The notes: a model not told the origin generated them from the letters alone. A stretch of 64,000 bases of DNA from Halomarinibacterium sp041392125 (GCA_041392125.1 JAWKMR010000007.1:143861-207860); one strand, 5' to 3'; positions 25,401-35,483 are shown, numbered from the stretch's first letter. Numbers and translations: made by a program.

Positions 25401-25567
25401 AAAGGTGAATAGTGAAGGGCTAGTTAATCTTATGACAATGCAAGTACCCCCAACGTGATAGGGGATGTATCGAAACCAACCTACCAAAAATCCAATAATC
25501 CAAAACCCAAAACCCAAAACCCAAAACCCAAAATCCAACACCCAAAACCTAGGTCCCTTAACCCCAA

Positions 25568-25672
25568 CTGTCAGTTCGAGTGATTTCGACTGAAAGGAGA
25601 TATAGTATCGAGTAAGGTTTTGGTGTTGCTTCTCGATACACCTCGCAAAAGCTCGGCATTGGAAGTGACATT
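25568..25672. repeat. dispersed TTCGAGTGATTTCGA / TATCGAG palindromic element
   Basis: CAGTTCGAGTGATTTCGACTG is an inverted repeat and is followed by GTATCGAG, CTTCTCGATAC and GGAAGTGACA. Parts recur at 17128-17180 and 24820-24877. Confidence 0.65.
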
Positions 25673-25752
25673 TGGACCCGTCTATCCAAATACGGCATTT
25701 GTCCTATTGCTTAACTTCCAATAGGATTTGTATCTTGAGTGCTTACTATACG

Positions 25753-27648
25753 ATGATGAAAAAAATACTCCTCTTCTTTAGCCTTTGTGTTTGTAGTTTG
25801 GGTTGGGCCCAGTACGACGCCGGTCCTTTGTACCAAACCGATATCACCAGCGAAGTCCTCACCCAATTTAAGTCGCATGGAGGTACCCGATATGTTCAGA
25901 AATCAAAACGGAAATGCATTTTTGGCGATTGCCAAAACGGACAAAGCGTAGTACAGGTAGATATAGAGATGAAAATAAGCGGTTCCAAATACCATGACGA
26001 AATTTATATAGGTGGGGAATTTAGAAATGGAAAGCTTAATGGGCTGGGGTATGTATTGACCGCTGTGGGAAACCAAGAGCAAAATGCCATTGTCAAATTC
26101 TTAAAAAAGGGAGACCTTGAAGGCGCTTGGATGTCCAACCAATTAGGAACGCCTTCCCTAAAAGGTTCTTTTATTAACGACGTGATTACCCAAGGGGCGA
26201 TGAAAAATTTACATTACGATAGGCAGGTACCCTATCGCCACCAATCGTCGCTGGGATCTCTGGAGTGTATGGAAAAAGGGAACTCAGCCTTTGTTAAGGA
26301 TCAATCTACACTAACAGGACTTATCAAAACCCGAAAGAACGAAATCTATATGGACTTTTGGGGGGTATCCCAAGCCGAATTGTCCCTTCGTAAACGACTG
26401 GGAAGTAAAGCATACGAAGTCAATTTGGTCTTGGAAGCCAGTACTTGGCCCAGTCTGTTTGCGTATCGGGAAGATAATACCGGAGCTCCCAAATACTTGG
26501 ATAGCCACCCCGTGTTTGCAGGGATGGGTTGCACAGTTGCCCAATTAGCCGATGGCCAGTGGCAAATCCGTTTTTCCGCAGGAACAGCCACGCCTTGGAA
26601 CTTGGAACATACCGAAAGGCTGTTCCAATTGCCCTCCTCCCAAATTTCGTGGCAAAACGGTGCCTATACCGGAGCGCTCAATAGCAGTGGGCAGCCCAAC
26701 GGATTTGGTTCGTACAAGTCTGATACCTTTTCGTATACGGGCTTTTTCCGTAATGGGGCATACCACGGCTGGGGATTCTTTAAGATGCAGGACCGCATGA
26801 TGCTAGGGGAGTTTGTGAACAATGCCTTGATGAACGGCTTACATGTAGCTCATGGGGAACTTACCCAAGCGTATATGGCACACATTGTAAACGGAAGCTT
26901 TAGCGAAGGACGCTATTTTGAAAAAGACTGCGCCAATACAGGCGTTGCCTACAAAGGGGAACTCAACGAACGCTTTATACCCCATGGCGATGCCATTGTA
27001 AATGGGAAGGAGGGACATTATGAAAACGGAAAATACATAGGGAAAAGTACCAATCAGGTAATTGCCGATGAACAGCTAAAAGAAAAGGAACGCGCCTATT
27101 GGGCGAAGGAGTCGCCCTGCGGACTTCCCGGTGAGTGGGTGTTACCACAGGATTTACCGCGGCACTATGGTAAAGTGATATGTACTTCTGATGGGAAAGC
27201 AGCCACCTATAGTTGGATCCACCCCCGTGCGGCGTATTGGCAGGAAGCGGCTCGAACGGTGAACAATAAAATATCTGATGGAGGTGAGTATTATATCTCG
27301 GTGAATTTTCCTGAGGTTATCCCTGGTAACATACAAGTACAGGCCGACCGAGTGGTGACAAAAGGGGAAAAGCTGTTTGTATTACGGGACGTGAAGTTTC
27401 GTGACTACTACGAAAAATGTGGACTCTGCTTAGGGGAGGGCTATTGTCGTATTCCTAAAAACGATGGAAATTTTTCTACCATTTCCCATTACCTCATTTA
27501 CCGTGACGATGAAAAAAAGGGCCATGTAGCTACCGATAGTAACAACCATGTAAAGGACAATCCCAAAGGATTGAACTACTATATGCCTACCTACGCCTTA
27601 CCTTGTGTGAAATGTGGTGGGATGGGGTATCATATAAAAGGGAGGTAA
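25753..27648 (+). CDS. secreted MORN-repeat-like protein with C-terminal CxxCxGxG motifs
   Basis: A 631-aa protein from the ATG at 25753, chosen because it begins a signal peptide (MMKKILLFFSLCVCSLGWAQ); the frame is open back to 25672 through repeat DNA. MORN-like units are visible: YIGGEFRNGKLNGLGYV, YTGFFRNGAYHGWGFF, GEFVNNALMNGLH and YKGELNERFIPHGDA. Near the C-terminus are CGLCLGEGYC and CVKCGGMGYH, resembling DnaJ-type zinc modules. The combination in an exported protein is unusual. The TAA stop lies in the first heptamer of the following array. No enzymatic motif is evident. Confidence 0.75.
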   Translation: MMKKILLFFSLCVCSLGWAQYDAGPLYQTDITSEVLTQFKSHGGTRYVQKSKRKCIFGDCQNGQSVVQVDIEMKISGSKYHDEIYIGGEFRNGKLNGLGYVLTAVGNQEQNAIVKFLKKGDLEGAWMSNQLGTPSLKGSFINDVITQGAMKNLHYDRQVPYRHQSSLGSLECMEKGNSAFVKDQSTLTGLIKTRKNEIYMDFWGVSQAELSLRKRLGSKAYEVNLVLEASTWPSLFAYREDNTGAPKYLDSHPVFAGMGCTVAQLADGQWQIRFSAGTATPWNLEHTERLFQLPSSQISWQNGAYTGALNSSGQPNGFGSYKSDTFSYTGFFRNGAYHGWGFFKMQDRMMLGEFVNNALMNGLHVAHGELTQAYMAHIVNGSFSEGRYFEKDCANTGVAYKGELNERFIPHGDAIVNGKEGHYENGKYIGKSTNQVIADEQLKEKERAYWAKESPCGLPGEWVLPQDLPRHYGKVICTSDGKAATYSWIHPRAAYWQEAARTVNNKISDGGEYYISVNFPEVIPGNIQVQADRVVTKGEKLFVLRDVKFRDYYEKCGLCLGEGYCRIPKNDGNFSTISHYLIYRDDEKKGHVATDSNNHVKDNPKGLNYYMPTYALPCVKCGGMGYHIKGR

Positions 27649-27745
27649 AGGGTAAAGGGTCAAAGGTCAAACATCTAACATACCAACAATCCAACAATCT
27701 AACATACCAATAATCCAAAATACTAACAATCCAACATACCAAAAT
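27644..27745 (+). repeat. heptamer array plus ATCTAACATACC composite, copy 3
   Basis: GGTAAAG, GGTAAAG and GGTCAAA begin in the stop codon of the MORN-like gene, followed by CATCTAACATACC- and TAATAATCCAAAATAC-type sequence related to the 13153 array. From 27746 to 28061 the DNA is A/T-rich with one stem-loop (27806-27829, ACTCATAG/CTATGAGT) and no gene. Confidence 0.85.
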
Positions 27746-28061
27746 ACCAGAATAAAATCCTATCTTTAACACCATCCCCACTATATTTTATGAATAAGTA
27801 CAAACACTCATAGGAAGGAAGCTATGAGTCTTGTATATTTGAAAAGAGCAACCAAATTTTAATATTATTGAACTTTAGCAAGCCTATGATACTAGTAAAA
27901 GAGAGATTAAAATACTTCACAATATTACTAGTAAAACCTTTTTTGATTTTGCAAATTAATTTTCAAGAAAATAGTTAATGTACAGAAGTCTAGATAGTGG
28001 ATTTAAAACTGTCTCGGAAAGAAAAAACATAAATTAATATTATTAAATCAATTTTTTTAAA

Positions 28062-29885
28062 ATGGCATATGAAAAACCAATTTCGGTTAAAGAAGCAATA
28101 AATTCTATACAAAATCAAGAATTTATTTTACCAGCAATTCAGCGAGAATTTGTTTGGAATACTAAACAAATTGAGTTGTTGTTTGATTCTATAATGAGAG
28201 ACTATCCTATAAGCACTTTTTTGTTTTGGAAGGTTAAGGCTGAAAATATTGAAAAATTCAAATTTTACAGATTTTTACCCTATTATCATGAAAGGGATAA
28301 AAAGCACAATGAACCTGCAGAACTTTCAGGGGATAAAGATCGATATGCAATTTTAGATGGACAACAAAGGTTAACATCCTTGTATTTAGGACTTAAAGGG
28401 AGTTATGCATATAAACTATCATATTACAGGAAAACGAGTAATCATGCTTTTCCCAAGAGATTTCTTTATGTAAATTTATTAGAACCAGCAGAGAATAATG
28501 AACTATTATATGATTTTAGATTCTTATCGGAAGAAGAACTAAATAAATTTAATGATATATATCCAAACAGATATCATTGGTTCAAAGTAGGAAATATCAT
28601 AGACTTTGTTGACTTCCCAGATATATTTAAATATATAGCTGAGCATTCATTAATGGACTCTTCTAAATTTAATCAGAAACAAATAAAATTTGTCTCTGAT
28701 ACTTTATCAAAGCTTTTCCAATATTTTAATCAGAAAGAATTAATAAACTTTTATTTGGAAAAATCTGATGAGTTGGATAAAGTTCTCCATATTTTTATAA
28801 GAGTTAATAGTGGTGGGACCAAGTTGAGTTATTCCGATTTGTTATTATCAATAGCAACCGCGCAATGGAAAGACAAGGATGCGCGAGAAATTATTCACAA
28901 GTTTGTTGATCAAATCAATGCAATTGATTCTGGGTTTAATATTAATAAAGATTTAGTTTTAAAATCTTGTTTAGTTTTATCAGATATTAAGGATGTTAAA
29001 TTTAAAGTTGATAATTTTTCAACTGAAAACATGACAAAAATAGAATCAGATTGGGATAAAATATCAAAAGCAATTAATTTAGCAGTTCAGTTGATATCAT
29101 CATATGGGTTTAGTGAAAAAACCTTAACTGCCCATAACGCTATTATTCCAATTGCATATTTTATTAGAAAGAATAATATTGGAGATGAAATTTTGCATAG
29201 TTCACTCCATATAGAAAACAGAAAGCTTATAAAAGAGTGGTTAACTAGAGCCTTATTGAAGAGAGTTTTTGGAGGCACTCCAGATAATTTATATCCTATT
29301 TACAGAAATATAATCTCTGAAAATATGGGTCAATTTCCATTGGATAAACTGATTCAACGTTATATGGGAACTAATAAATCACTATCCTTTGATGAAGCAA
29401 CGATTGAGAATTTACTTAATACACAGTATGGTAGTGCTTTTGCTTATATGGTTTTAAGTTTAATTTACCCGTTGGATCATAATTTTAAATTTCATCAAGA
29501 CCATATACACCCAAAGAAATTCTTTAACCATAAAGAATTATTAAATCTCGGCATTATGGACGAAGAAAAGAGAGAACAATACTTGAATTCCTATAACTCT
29601 TTGGGTAATTTGCAATTAATACAAGAGACTCAAAATCTAGAAAAAAGTGCAAAACCCTTTGCAAACTGGCTTAAAGAACAAAATCTAAATGATAGTTCAT
29701 TGTTGAATTATAAAAATCTTCATTTTATACCCCTTGAAAATGATCTTTCAATGGAACAATTTCTTGATTTTTATAAGCAAAGGAGAGAAAATATTAGAAC
29801 CAAACTTGTGCAAATACTCAAAGTAGAATCTACTGAAATGGCTGATCGAATTGAGGAGGAAATAGTAGAAGAAGAAACAATATGA
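28062..29885 (+). CDS. DUF262/DUF1524 (GmrSD-like) protein with HNH nuclease motif
   Basis: A 607-aa protein. N-terminal DUF262: LPAIQREFVWNTKQIE near residues 26-41 and the diagnostic DGQQRL at 99-104. Middle: FIRVNSGGTKLSYSDLLL. C-terminal DUF1524: QDHIHPKKFF (His481/His483) and SLGNLQLIQ (Asn516), an HNH-type nuclease arrangement. In GmrSD, the DUF262 part is a nucleotide-dependent regulator that cleaves DNA with modified bases. It overlaps hsdM by four bases and heads the type I operon. Codons rich in AGA/ATA differ from the neighbours to the left. I infer a restriction function. Confidence 0.85.
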   Translation: MAYEKPISVKEAINSIQNQEFILPAIQREFVWNTKQIELLFDSIMRDYPISTFLFWKVKAENIEKFKFYRFLPYYHERDKKHNEPAELSGDKDRYAILDGQQRLTSLYLGLKGSYAYKLSYYRKTSNHAFPKRFLYVNLLEPAENNELLYDFRFLSEEELNKFNDIYPNRYHWFKVGNIIDFVDFPDIFKYIAEHSLMDSSKFNQKQIKFVSDTLSKLFQYFNQKELINFYLEKSDELDKVLHIFIRVNSGGTKLSYSDLLLSIATAQWKDKDAREIIHKFVDQINAIDSGFNINKDLVLKSCLVLSDIKDVKFKVDNFSTENMTKIESDWDKISKAINLAVQLISSYGFSEKTLTAHNAIIPIAYFIRKNNIGDEILHSSLHIENRKLIKEWLTRALLKRVFGGTPDNLYPIYRNIISENMGQFPLDKLIQRYMGTNKSLSFDEATIENLLNTQYGSAFAYMVLSLIYPLDHNFKFHQDHIHPKKFFNHKELLNLGIMDEEKREQYLNSYNSLGNLQLIQETQNLEKSAKPFANWLKEQNLNDSSLLNYKNLHFIPLENDLSMEQFLDFYKQRRENIRTKLVQILKVESTEMADRIEEEIVEEETI

Positions 29886-31363
29886 CACAAAAACAACTAG
29901 AAGATTATCTATGGGGAGCGGCCAACATTCTGAGAGGAATGATCGATGCCGCTGACTTCAAACAATACATTTTTCCGCTGCTGTTTTTCAAGCGGGTTTC
30001 AGATATCTGGGATGAAGAATATCAGGAGGCATTGGATTTATCTGATGGCGACATGGACTATGCAAAATTCCGTGAAAACCACCGTTTCCAAATTCCTGAT
30101 GGTTGCCATTGGAGTGATATCCGTGCTACTTCTACCGACATTGGGAAGAAACTTCAAAATGCTCTGCACGAAATTGAGAAAGCCAATTTCGAATTGCTTC
30201 ATGATGTGTTTGGTGATGCCCAGTGGACAAACAAACGCAGGTTGAGTGACGAAAAACTCATTGACCTGATTGAGCATTTCTCTGAAATGAACTTGACGGT
30301 TAAAAACGTGCCACACGATTTAATGGGTGACGGTTATGAATACCTGATTAACAAATTTGCGGATGATAGTGGGCATACGGCTGCCGAATTCTACACAAAC
30401 AGAACAGTTGTTGAATTAATGACTCGTATAACTGACCCACAACCAGGCGAAAGTGTGTATGACCCAACTTGTGGTTCAGGTGGTATTCTATTGAACTCAG
30501 CACTCTACTTGAAGAAACAGGGCAAGGAATACCGAAACCTGAAATTGTACGGACAAGAACTCAACTTGATAACTTCGGCAATTGCAAGGATGAACATGTT
30601 CATGCATGCAATTGACGAATTCTTGATTGTGCAAGGTGATACGCTTGACCAACCTCAAATTTTGGAAAATGACGAGCTCAAGCAGTTTGATGTGGTTATG
30701 GCTAATCCGCCCTACTCCATAAAACGGTGGAGCCAAGCTAAATTCATGAATGACCCATTTGGTAGAAATATATGGGGGACTCCGCCACAAGGCTGTGCAG
30801 ATTATGGTTTTCAGCAACACATTATTAAAAGTTTAAAGCCTGATACAGGCCGTAGTGTTTCCTTATGGCCACATGGTGTTTTGTTCCGCGACTCTGAAGC
30901 TTCCATGAGAAGAAGAATGATTGAAGAAGATGTTGTGGATGCTGTAATTGGTTTAGGCAAAAACCTATTCTACAACAGTAGCATGGAAAGTTGCCTTTTG
31001 GTATGCAACATGAGCAAGCCAAAAGAACGCAAAGGGAAAGTCATTTTCATTGATGGGAAAGACGAAATACGATTGGAAAGAAGTACCGCTTATTTGAAAG
31101 ATGAGCACATCAAACGAATGGCAGATGCTTACTGGAATTTCAAAGATGAAGACGGATTCACAAAAGTGATGACTTCAAAGGAAATTCTGGAAGAGAATGA
31201 TGGTAACCTCAGTATTCAGCTGTATGTAAAAACGAATGGAGAAGAATCCACCTACACAGTTGAGCAACTTTTGGCAAAGTCTAAAGCCAATCAAGATTCG
31301 CTACAAACTGGATTTGATGAATTGATGTCAAAACTTAATGATTTAGGAATTGAAGCCATATGA
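29882..31363 (+). CDS. hsdM: type I restriction-modification DNA methyltransferase subunit
   Basis: A 493-aa HsdM. The N-terminal helical domain (to about residue 140) is followed by the methyltransferase fold: SAM motif I is DPTCGSGGILLN at 194-205, and the catalytic NPPYS at 275-279 marks an N6-adenine methylase. Starts in the stop of the DUF262 gene (ATGA) and ends in the start of hsdS. It would methylate adenine within the site set by HsdS and join HsdR for cleavage. Confidence 0.95.
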   Translation: MTQKQLEDYLWGAANILRGMIDAADFKQYIFPLLFFKRVSDIWDEEYQEALDLSDGDMDYAKFRENHRFQIPDGCHWSDIRATSTDIGKKLQNALHEIEKANFELLHDVFGDAQWTNKRRLSDEKLIDLIEHFSEMNLTVKNVPHDLMGDGYEYLINKFADDSGHTAAEFYTNRTVVELMTRITDPQPGESVYDPTCGSGGILLNSALYLKKQGKEYRNLKLYGQELNLITSAIARMNMFMHAIDEFLIVQGDTLDQPQILENDELKQFDVVMANPPYSIKRWSQAKFMNDPFGRNIWGTPPQGCADYGFQQHIIKSLKPDTGRSVSLWPHGVLFRDSEASMRRRMIEEDVVDAVIGLGKNLFYNSSMESCLLVCNMSKPKERKGKVIFIDGKDEIRLERSTAYLKDEHIKRMADAYWNFKDEDGFTKVMTSKEILEENDGNLSIQLYVKTNGEESTYTVEQLLAKSKANQDSLQTGFDELMSKLNDLGIEAI

Positions 31364-32505
31364 ATTTGAAAAAAGAAATATGGAAAGACGTTGAATATGG
31401 ACAACTAGTGGACCATATAGAAATAAACGAACGTGATCCTGAAAAGAGAGCAAAAGCAAAATATGTTAGTGTTGAGCATCTTGAAACTTTGGACCTGCGG
31501 ATTAAAGGTGTAGCCGCAGAAGAACAACCAACATTTTCTAGAACTTTTAAGAAAGGTCAAATCCTATTTGCCAAAAGAAGGGCTTATCAGAAAAAAGTAG
31601 CTGTTGCAGATTTTGATGGCATTTGCTCACCTCACCTTTGGGCACTTGAAAGTAAAGGTGAATTGCTTCAAGGGTTATTACCATTCATAATGCAGCGAGA
31701 TGCATTCTATGAATATGTAAACGCTAATTCAGCTGGCACAATGTCAACATATTTGAAGTGGCCTGCACTTTCTAAATACCAATTCAAACTCCCACCACAA
31801 GACGAGCAAGAAAAAATCCTGAGCCTTTTCCTCACAATGGAAAAGCAGATTGAGCAAACCGAAGAACAGGAGAAGAATTTGGTGCAAACCAAAAGACAAA
31901 TCTTGCGTGACCTTTTCTCTGATGGTAGTGCTTTTGGAACGGTGTTAAAGGAGAATGATTTTGAAAGCATATCCTTTGGGCAAGTTGCACAACATGTTTC
32001 CAAAAGAGTTGAGCCCGCACAAACAGATTTGGAGATTTATGTTGGGCTTGAACACCTGGATCCTGATAATTTGAGAATTGAAAGGCAAGGAACTCCTGCA
32101 GATGTTAAAGGAACCAAGCTCTTGATTTGGAAAGATGATATCATTTTCGGCAAACGAAGAGCATACCAAAGAAAAGTAGCCGTTTCACATTTTGACGGCA
32201 TTTGCTCTGCTCACTCAATGGTGTTAAGAGCAAAAGAGAAAAAAATTGATAAAGAATTTCTCCCATACTTTATGCAATCTGATGCATTTATGGATAGAGC
32301 CGTTCAAATATCTGAAGGTTCCTTATCGCCTACTATTAAATGGAAAGTATTGGAGAAGCAAGAATTCACGATACCAAAACAAGCTTTTCAACAAAAATTC
32401 ACCCCTGTTTTCAAACAATTTGATAAACTCATTTATCAACTTAGAGATCAGAATTCAACTCTAAAAAAACTCAAGCAAAAACTATTAGATGAAATATTAG
32501 GATAA
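31360..32505 (+). CDS. hsdS: type I restriction-modification specificity subunit
   Basis: A 381-aa HsdS with two target-recognition domains. TRD1 is at about residues 10-150 and TRD2 at about 200-345, each followed by a conserved helical spacer (EEQEKNLVQTKRQILRDL; DQNSTLKKLKQKLLDEIL). The two TRDs are strongly alike: YVSVEHLETLDLRI versus YVGLEHLDPDNLRI, and FAKRRAYQKKVAVADFDGIC versus FGKRRAYQRKVAVSHFDGIC. This suggests an intragenic duplication and related half-sites. It has overlaps of four bases with hsdM and one with hsdR. Confidence 0.93.
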   Translation: MNLKKEIWKDVEYGQLVDHIEINERDPEKRAKAKYVSVEHLETLDLRIKGVAAEEQPTFSRTFKKGQILFAKRRAYQKKVAVADFDGICSPHLWALESKGELLQGLLPFIMQRDAFYEYVNANSAGTMSTYLKWPALSKYQFKLPPQDEQEKILSLFLTMEKQIEQTEEQEKNLVQTKRQILRDLFSDGSAFGTVLKENDFESISFGQVAQHVSKRVEPAQTDLEIYVGLEHLDPDNLRIERQGTPADVKGTKLLIWKDDIIFGKRRAYQRKVAVSHFDGICSAHSMVLRAKEKKIDKEFLPYFMQSDAFMDRAVQISEGSLSPTIKWKVLEKQEFTIPKQAFQQKFTPVFKQFDKLIYQLRDQNSTLKKLKQKLLDEILG

Positions 32506-35483
32506 TGGGATTTAATGAACTCAATAGCGTAGAACACTTTTTTGTACATCGGCTTACTGGTGTCAATCTGAATGAGGCAAAATCAGGCAATGCAGTAGAA
32601 GAACCTATTCCTGTTTATGATGCCGTGAAGTGGCGCTATGTGCCCAGTGAATTATTAAAGCGAGACATTACAGAAGTCCTGCTTGAAAAAGAGTTAAAAG
32701 AATCGCTTTGCAGATTAAATCCTGATATCGACCGTAATCCTGAAAATGCAGATGAAGTCATAAGGAAACTTCGGGCTATTCTAATTACGGTAGCCAATGT
32801 TGGTTTGGTACGAGCCAATGAAGAATTCGCCAAATGGTTACGAAACGAACATTCACTTCCCTTCGGTAAAAACGGAGAACACGTAAAAATTAAATTGATT
32901 GATTACAAGGAGTTAAAAAACAATTCCTTCATTTTGACCAACCAGTTTAAAGTTCATGCCCGTGAAACCAAAATTCCAGATGTGGTTATGTTCATTAATG
33001 GAATTCCGGTAGTAGTTGGTGAGTTGAAAACACCAGTTCGTCCTGCGGTAAGCTGGTATGATGGCGCCCATGAAGTGCATGATATTTATGAAAATGCGGT
33101 ACCCCAACTTTTTGTTCCCAACATTCTGTCTTTCGCTTCTGAAGGAAAAGAGCTATTCATTGGTGCAGTAAGAACTCCTTTGGAATTTTGGGCTCCTTGG
33201 CGTATTGAAGATGAGAAGGATGAACTGCATCACTTTGCAGGTTTGCAAGATGTAGCACATCAGTTAACCCATTTGCTCAGACCTTCCACGCTGTTGGACA
33301 TTCTGCAATACTATTCAGTTTACGGAACCAATAGTTCTAAAAAGAAAATCAAAGTAGTTTGTCGTTTTCAGCAATATGAAGGAGCAAACACCTTGGTGCA
33401 ACGTGTTTTAGAAGGTAAGATTAAGAAAGGATTGATTTGGCATTTCCAGGGTTCAGGAAAATCCTTATTGATGTTGTTTGCTGCTCGAAAACTTCGAAAA
33501 CAAGCTGAACTCGGAAATCCAACTGTGTTAATTGTAGTTGACAGAACAGACCTTGATTCGCAAATCACCAAAGAGTTTGGTTCGGCAGATGTTTCCAATT
33601 TCATCACAACAGACAGCATCAAAGAGCTGAACAGTCTACTTGAAAAAGATACTCGCAAGATCATCATCACCATGATTCATAAGTTTCGGGATGCTTACCC
33701 GAATATGAACGAGCGAGAAAATATTATTGTCATGGTAGATGAAGCTCACAGAACGCAAGAAGGAAACTTGGGCCGAACTATGCGAGCAGCTTTACCGAAC
33801 GCATTCTTATTCGGATTAACAGGAACGCCCATCAACAAAGCAGACAAGAATACCTTCTGGGCTTTTGGAGCAGAAGAAGACGAAGGTGGTTATATGAGCC
33901 GCTATACTTTTCAGGATAGTATTCGCGATAAAGCAACCCTGCCGTTACACTTCGAACCAAGACTTCCTAATTACCACATTGACAAAGAGGCATTAAATAC
34001 TGCTTTTCAGGAAATGGCGAATGACTTAAGCGAAGAAGACCGCAACAAGCTGAGTCAGAAAGCCGCCAAAATGAATGAGTTTCTAAAAGCTCCCGAGAGA
34101 GTTCAAACCATTATTGAAGATATAGTAGAGCATTACGAAAAACATGTCGCTCCCGAAGGTTTTAAGGCAATGATTGTAACTCCCGACCGTCAGGCTTGCA
34201 TACAATATAAAGAAGCTTTAGACCAACTGATGCCTGAGAATAGCAGCAAAGTGGTTATTAGTACCTCTGCCAATGACGACTTTGACTTCAAACAAAAATG
34301 GGGCGTTGACAAAGACAAGCAAGAAAAGATAGTTGAGGAGTTTAATGATCCAAATTCAGCATTGAAATTCATCATAGTGACCGCAAAACTTTTAACGGGA
34401 TTTGACTCGCCTGTTTTGCAAACCATGTACTTGGACAAGTCACTGAAAGACCATACACTTTTGCAGGCTATTTGTCGCACCAACCGACTATTCCCAAATA
34501 AGACATTTGGAAGAATTGTGGACTACTTTGGTGTATTTGACGATACAGCACAGGCACTTGCTTTTGATGAAGAAACTGTAAAAACCGTAATTACCAACCT
34601 ACAGGAGTTAAAAGATAAGCTTCCAGAATACATGGAAAAATGCTTGGCTCATTTTGAAGGTGTGGACAGAACCAAAGAAGGTTTTGAAGGATTGGAAGCT
34701 GCTCAAAATGCTATTGGAAATAATGAAAAGAGAGATGCATTTGCCAAAGACTTTTCTGTGCTGTCCAAACTATGGGAAGCATTAAGTCCTGACGAAATTC
34801 TGAACCAATATCAGAAAGACTACAAATGGCTTTCGCAGGTTTACACTTCAGTAAAACCACCTTCAGATGATAATGGTCGATTGTTATGGCACGCATTGGG
34901 TGCACAAACAACCGCTTTAATTCACGAACACATTCATGTTGCTGGAATCAATCACGACATGGAAGAAATGGTGTTAGATGCAGATGTGATTGAAAATCTG
35001 ATGAACAAAAAGAATCCGAAAGAAGCGGAACGTATCGTGAAGATTCTAATTGGTCGATTTAAAAAGAATCCAGGCGATCCAAAGTTCAAAGCACTTGGTG
35101 AACGCCTTGAAGCATTGCGTGACAAAGCAGAGCAAGGATTGATAAGCAGTGTTGAATTCATAAAGCAACTTTGCGAATTGGCAAAAGATACTTTAAGAGC
35201 CGAAAGAGAAATCATTTCCACACAAGAACAGAAATCGGCAAAGGCAGCTTTGACCGAATTGTTCCTTGAAATGAAAACCAACCAGACTCCTGCAATTGTT
35301 GAACGCATTGTGACTGAAATAGATGAAATCGTGAAGATTGTCCGTTTTGATGGCTGGCAAACTTCAGTTACTGGAGAAAGAGAAGTACAGAAATCATTGA
35401 GAAAAACATTGTTGAAATATAAACTTCATAAGGAAGAGGAATTGTTTAATAGAGCATATGAGTATATAAAAGAATATTATTAA
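32505..35483 (+). CDS. hsdR: type I restriction-modification endonuclease/translocase subunit
   Basis: A 992-aa HsdR. The N-terminal nuclease shows KIPDVVMFINGIPVVVGELK, with the PD-(D/E)xK residues Asp and E173/K175. The helicase motor has Walker A GSGKS at 316-320, DEAH at 412-415 (VDEAHR), and TGTPI and a motif VI-like QAICRTNR. A C-terminal helical domain joins the methylase. It is intact and of normal length. The whole operon reads as an active restriction system; nothing suggests inactivation. Confidence 0.95.
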   Translation: MGFNELNSVEHFFVHRLTGVNLNEAKSGNAVEEPIPVYDAVKWRYVPSELLKRDITEVLLEKELKESLCRLNPDIDRNPENADEVIRKLRAILITVANVGLVRANEEFAKWLRNEHSLPFGKNGEHVKIKLIDYKELKNNSFILTNQFKVHARETKIPDVVMFINGIPVVVGELKTPVRPAVSWYDGAHEVHDIYENAVPQLFVPNILSFASEGKELFIGAVRTPLEFWAPWRIEDEKDELHHFAGLQDVAHQLTHLLRPSTLLDILQYYSVYGTNSSKKKIKVVCRFQQYEGANTLVQRVLEGKIKKGLIWHFQGSGKSLLMLFAARKLRKQAELGNPTVLIVVDRTDLDSQITKEFGSADVSNFITTDSIKELNSLLEKDTRKIIITMIHKFRDAYPNMNERENIIVMVDEAHRTQEGNLGRTMRAALPNAFLFGLTGTPINKADKNTFWAFGAEEDEGGYMSRYTFQDSIRDKATLPLHFEPRLPNYHIDKEALNTAFQEMANDLSEEDRNKLSQKAAKMNEFLKAPERVQTIIEDIVEHYEKHVAPEGFKAMIVTPDRQACIQYKEALDQLMPENSSKVVISTSANDDFDFKQKWGVDKDKQEKIVEEFNDPNSALKFIIVTAKLLTGFDSPVLQTMYLDKSLKDHTLLQAICRTNRLFPNKTFGRIVDYFGVFDDTAQALAFDEETVKTVITNLQELKDKLPEYMEKCLAHFEGVDRTKEGFEGLEAAQNAIGNNEKRDAFAKDFSVLSKLWEALSPDEILNQYQKDYKWLSQVYTSVKPPSDDNGRLLWHALGAQTTALIHEHIHVAGINHDMEEMVLDADVIENLMNKKNPKEAERIVKILIGRFKKNPGDPKFKALGERLEALRDKAEQGLISSVEFIKQLCELAKDTLRAEREIISTQEQKSAKAALTELFLEMKTNQTPAIVERIVTEIDEIVKIVRFDGWQTSVTGEREVQKSLRKTLLKYKLHKEEELFNRAYEYIKEYY

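Noticed and set aside
27806..27829. Stem-loop before the DUF262 operon as a mobile-element end or attachment site
   Set aside because: No matching copy was found at the right edge of the operon, and no integrase or tRNA is adjacent.
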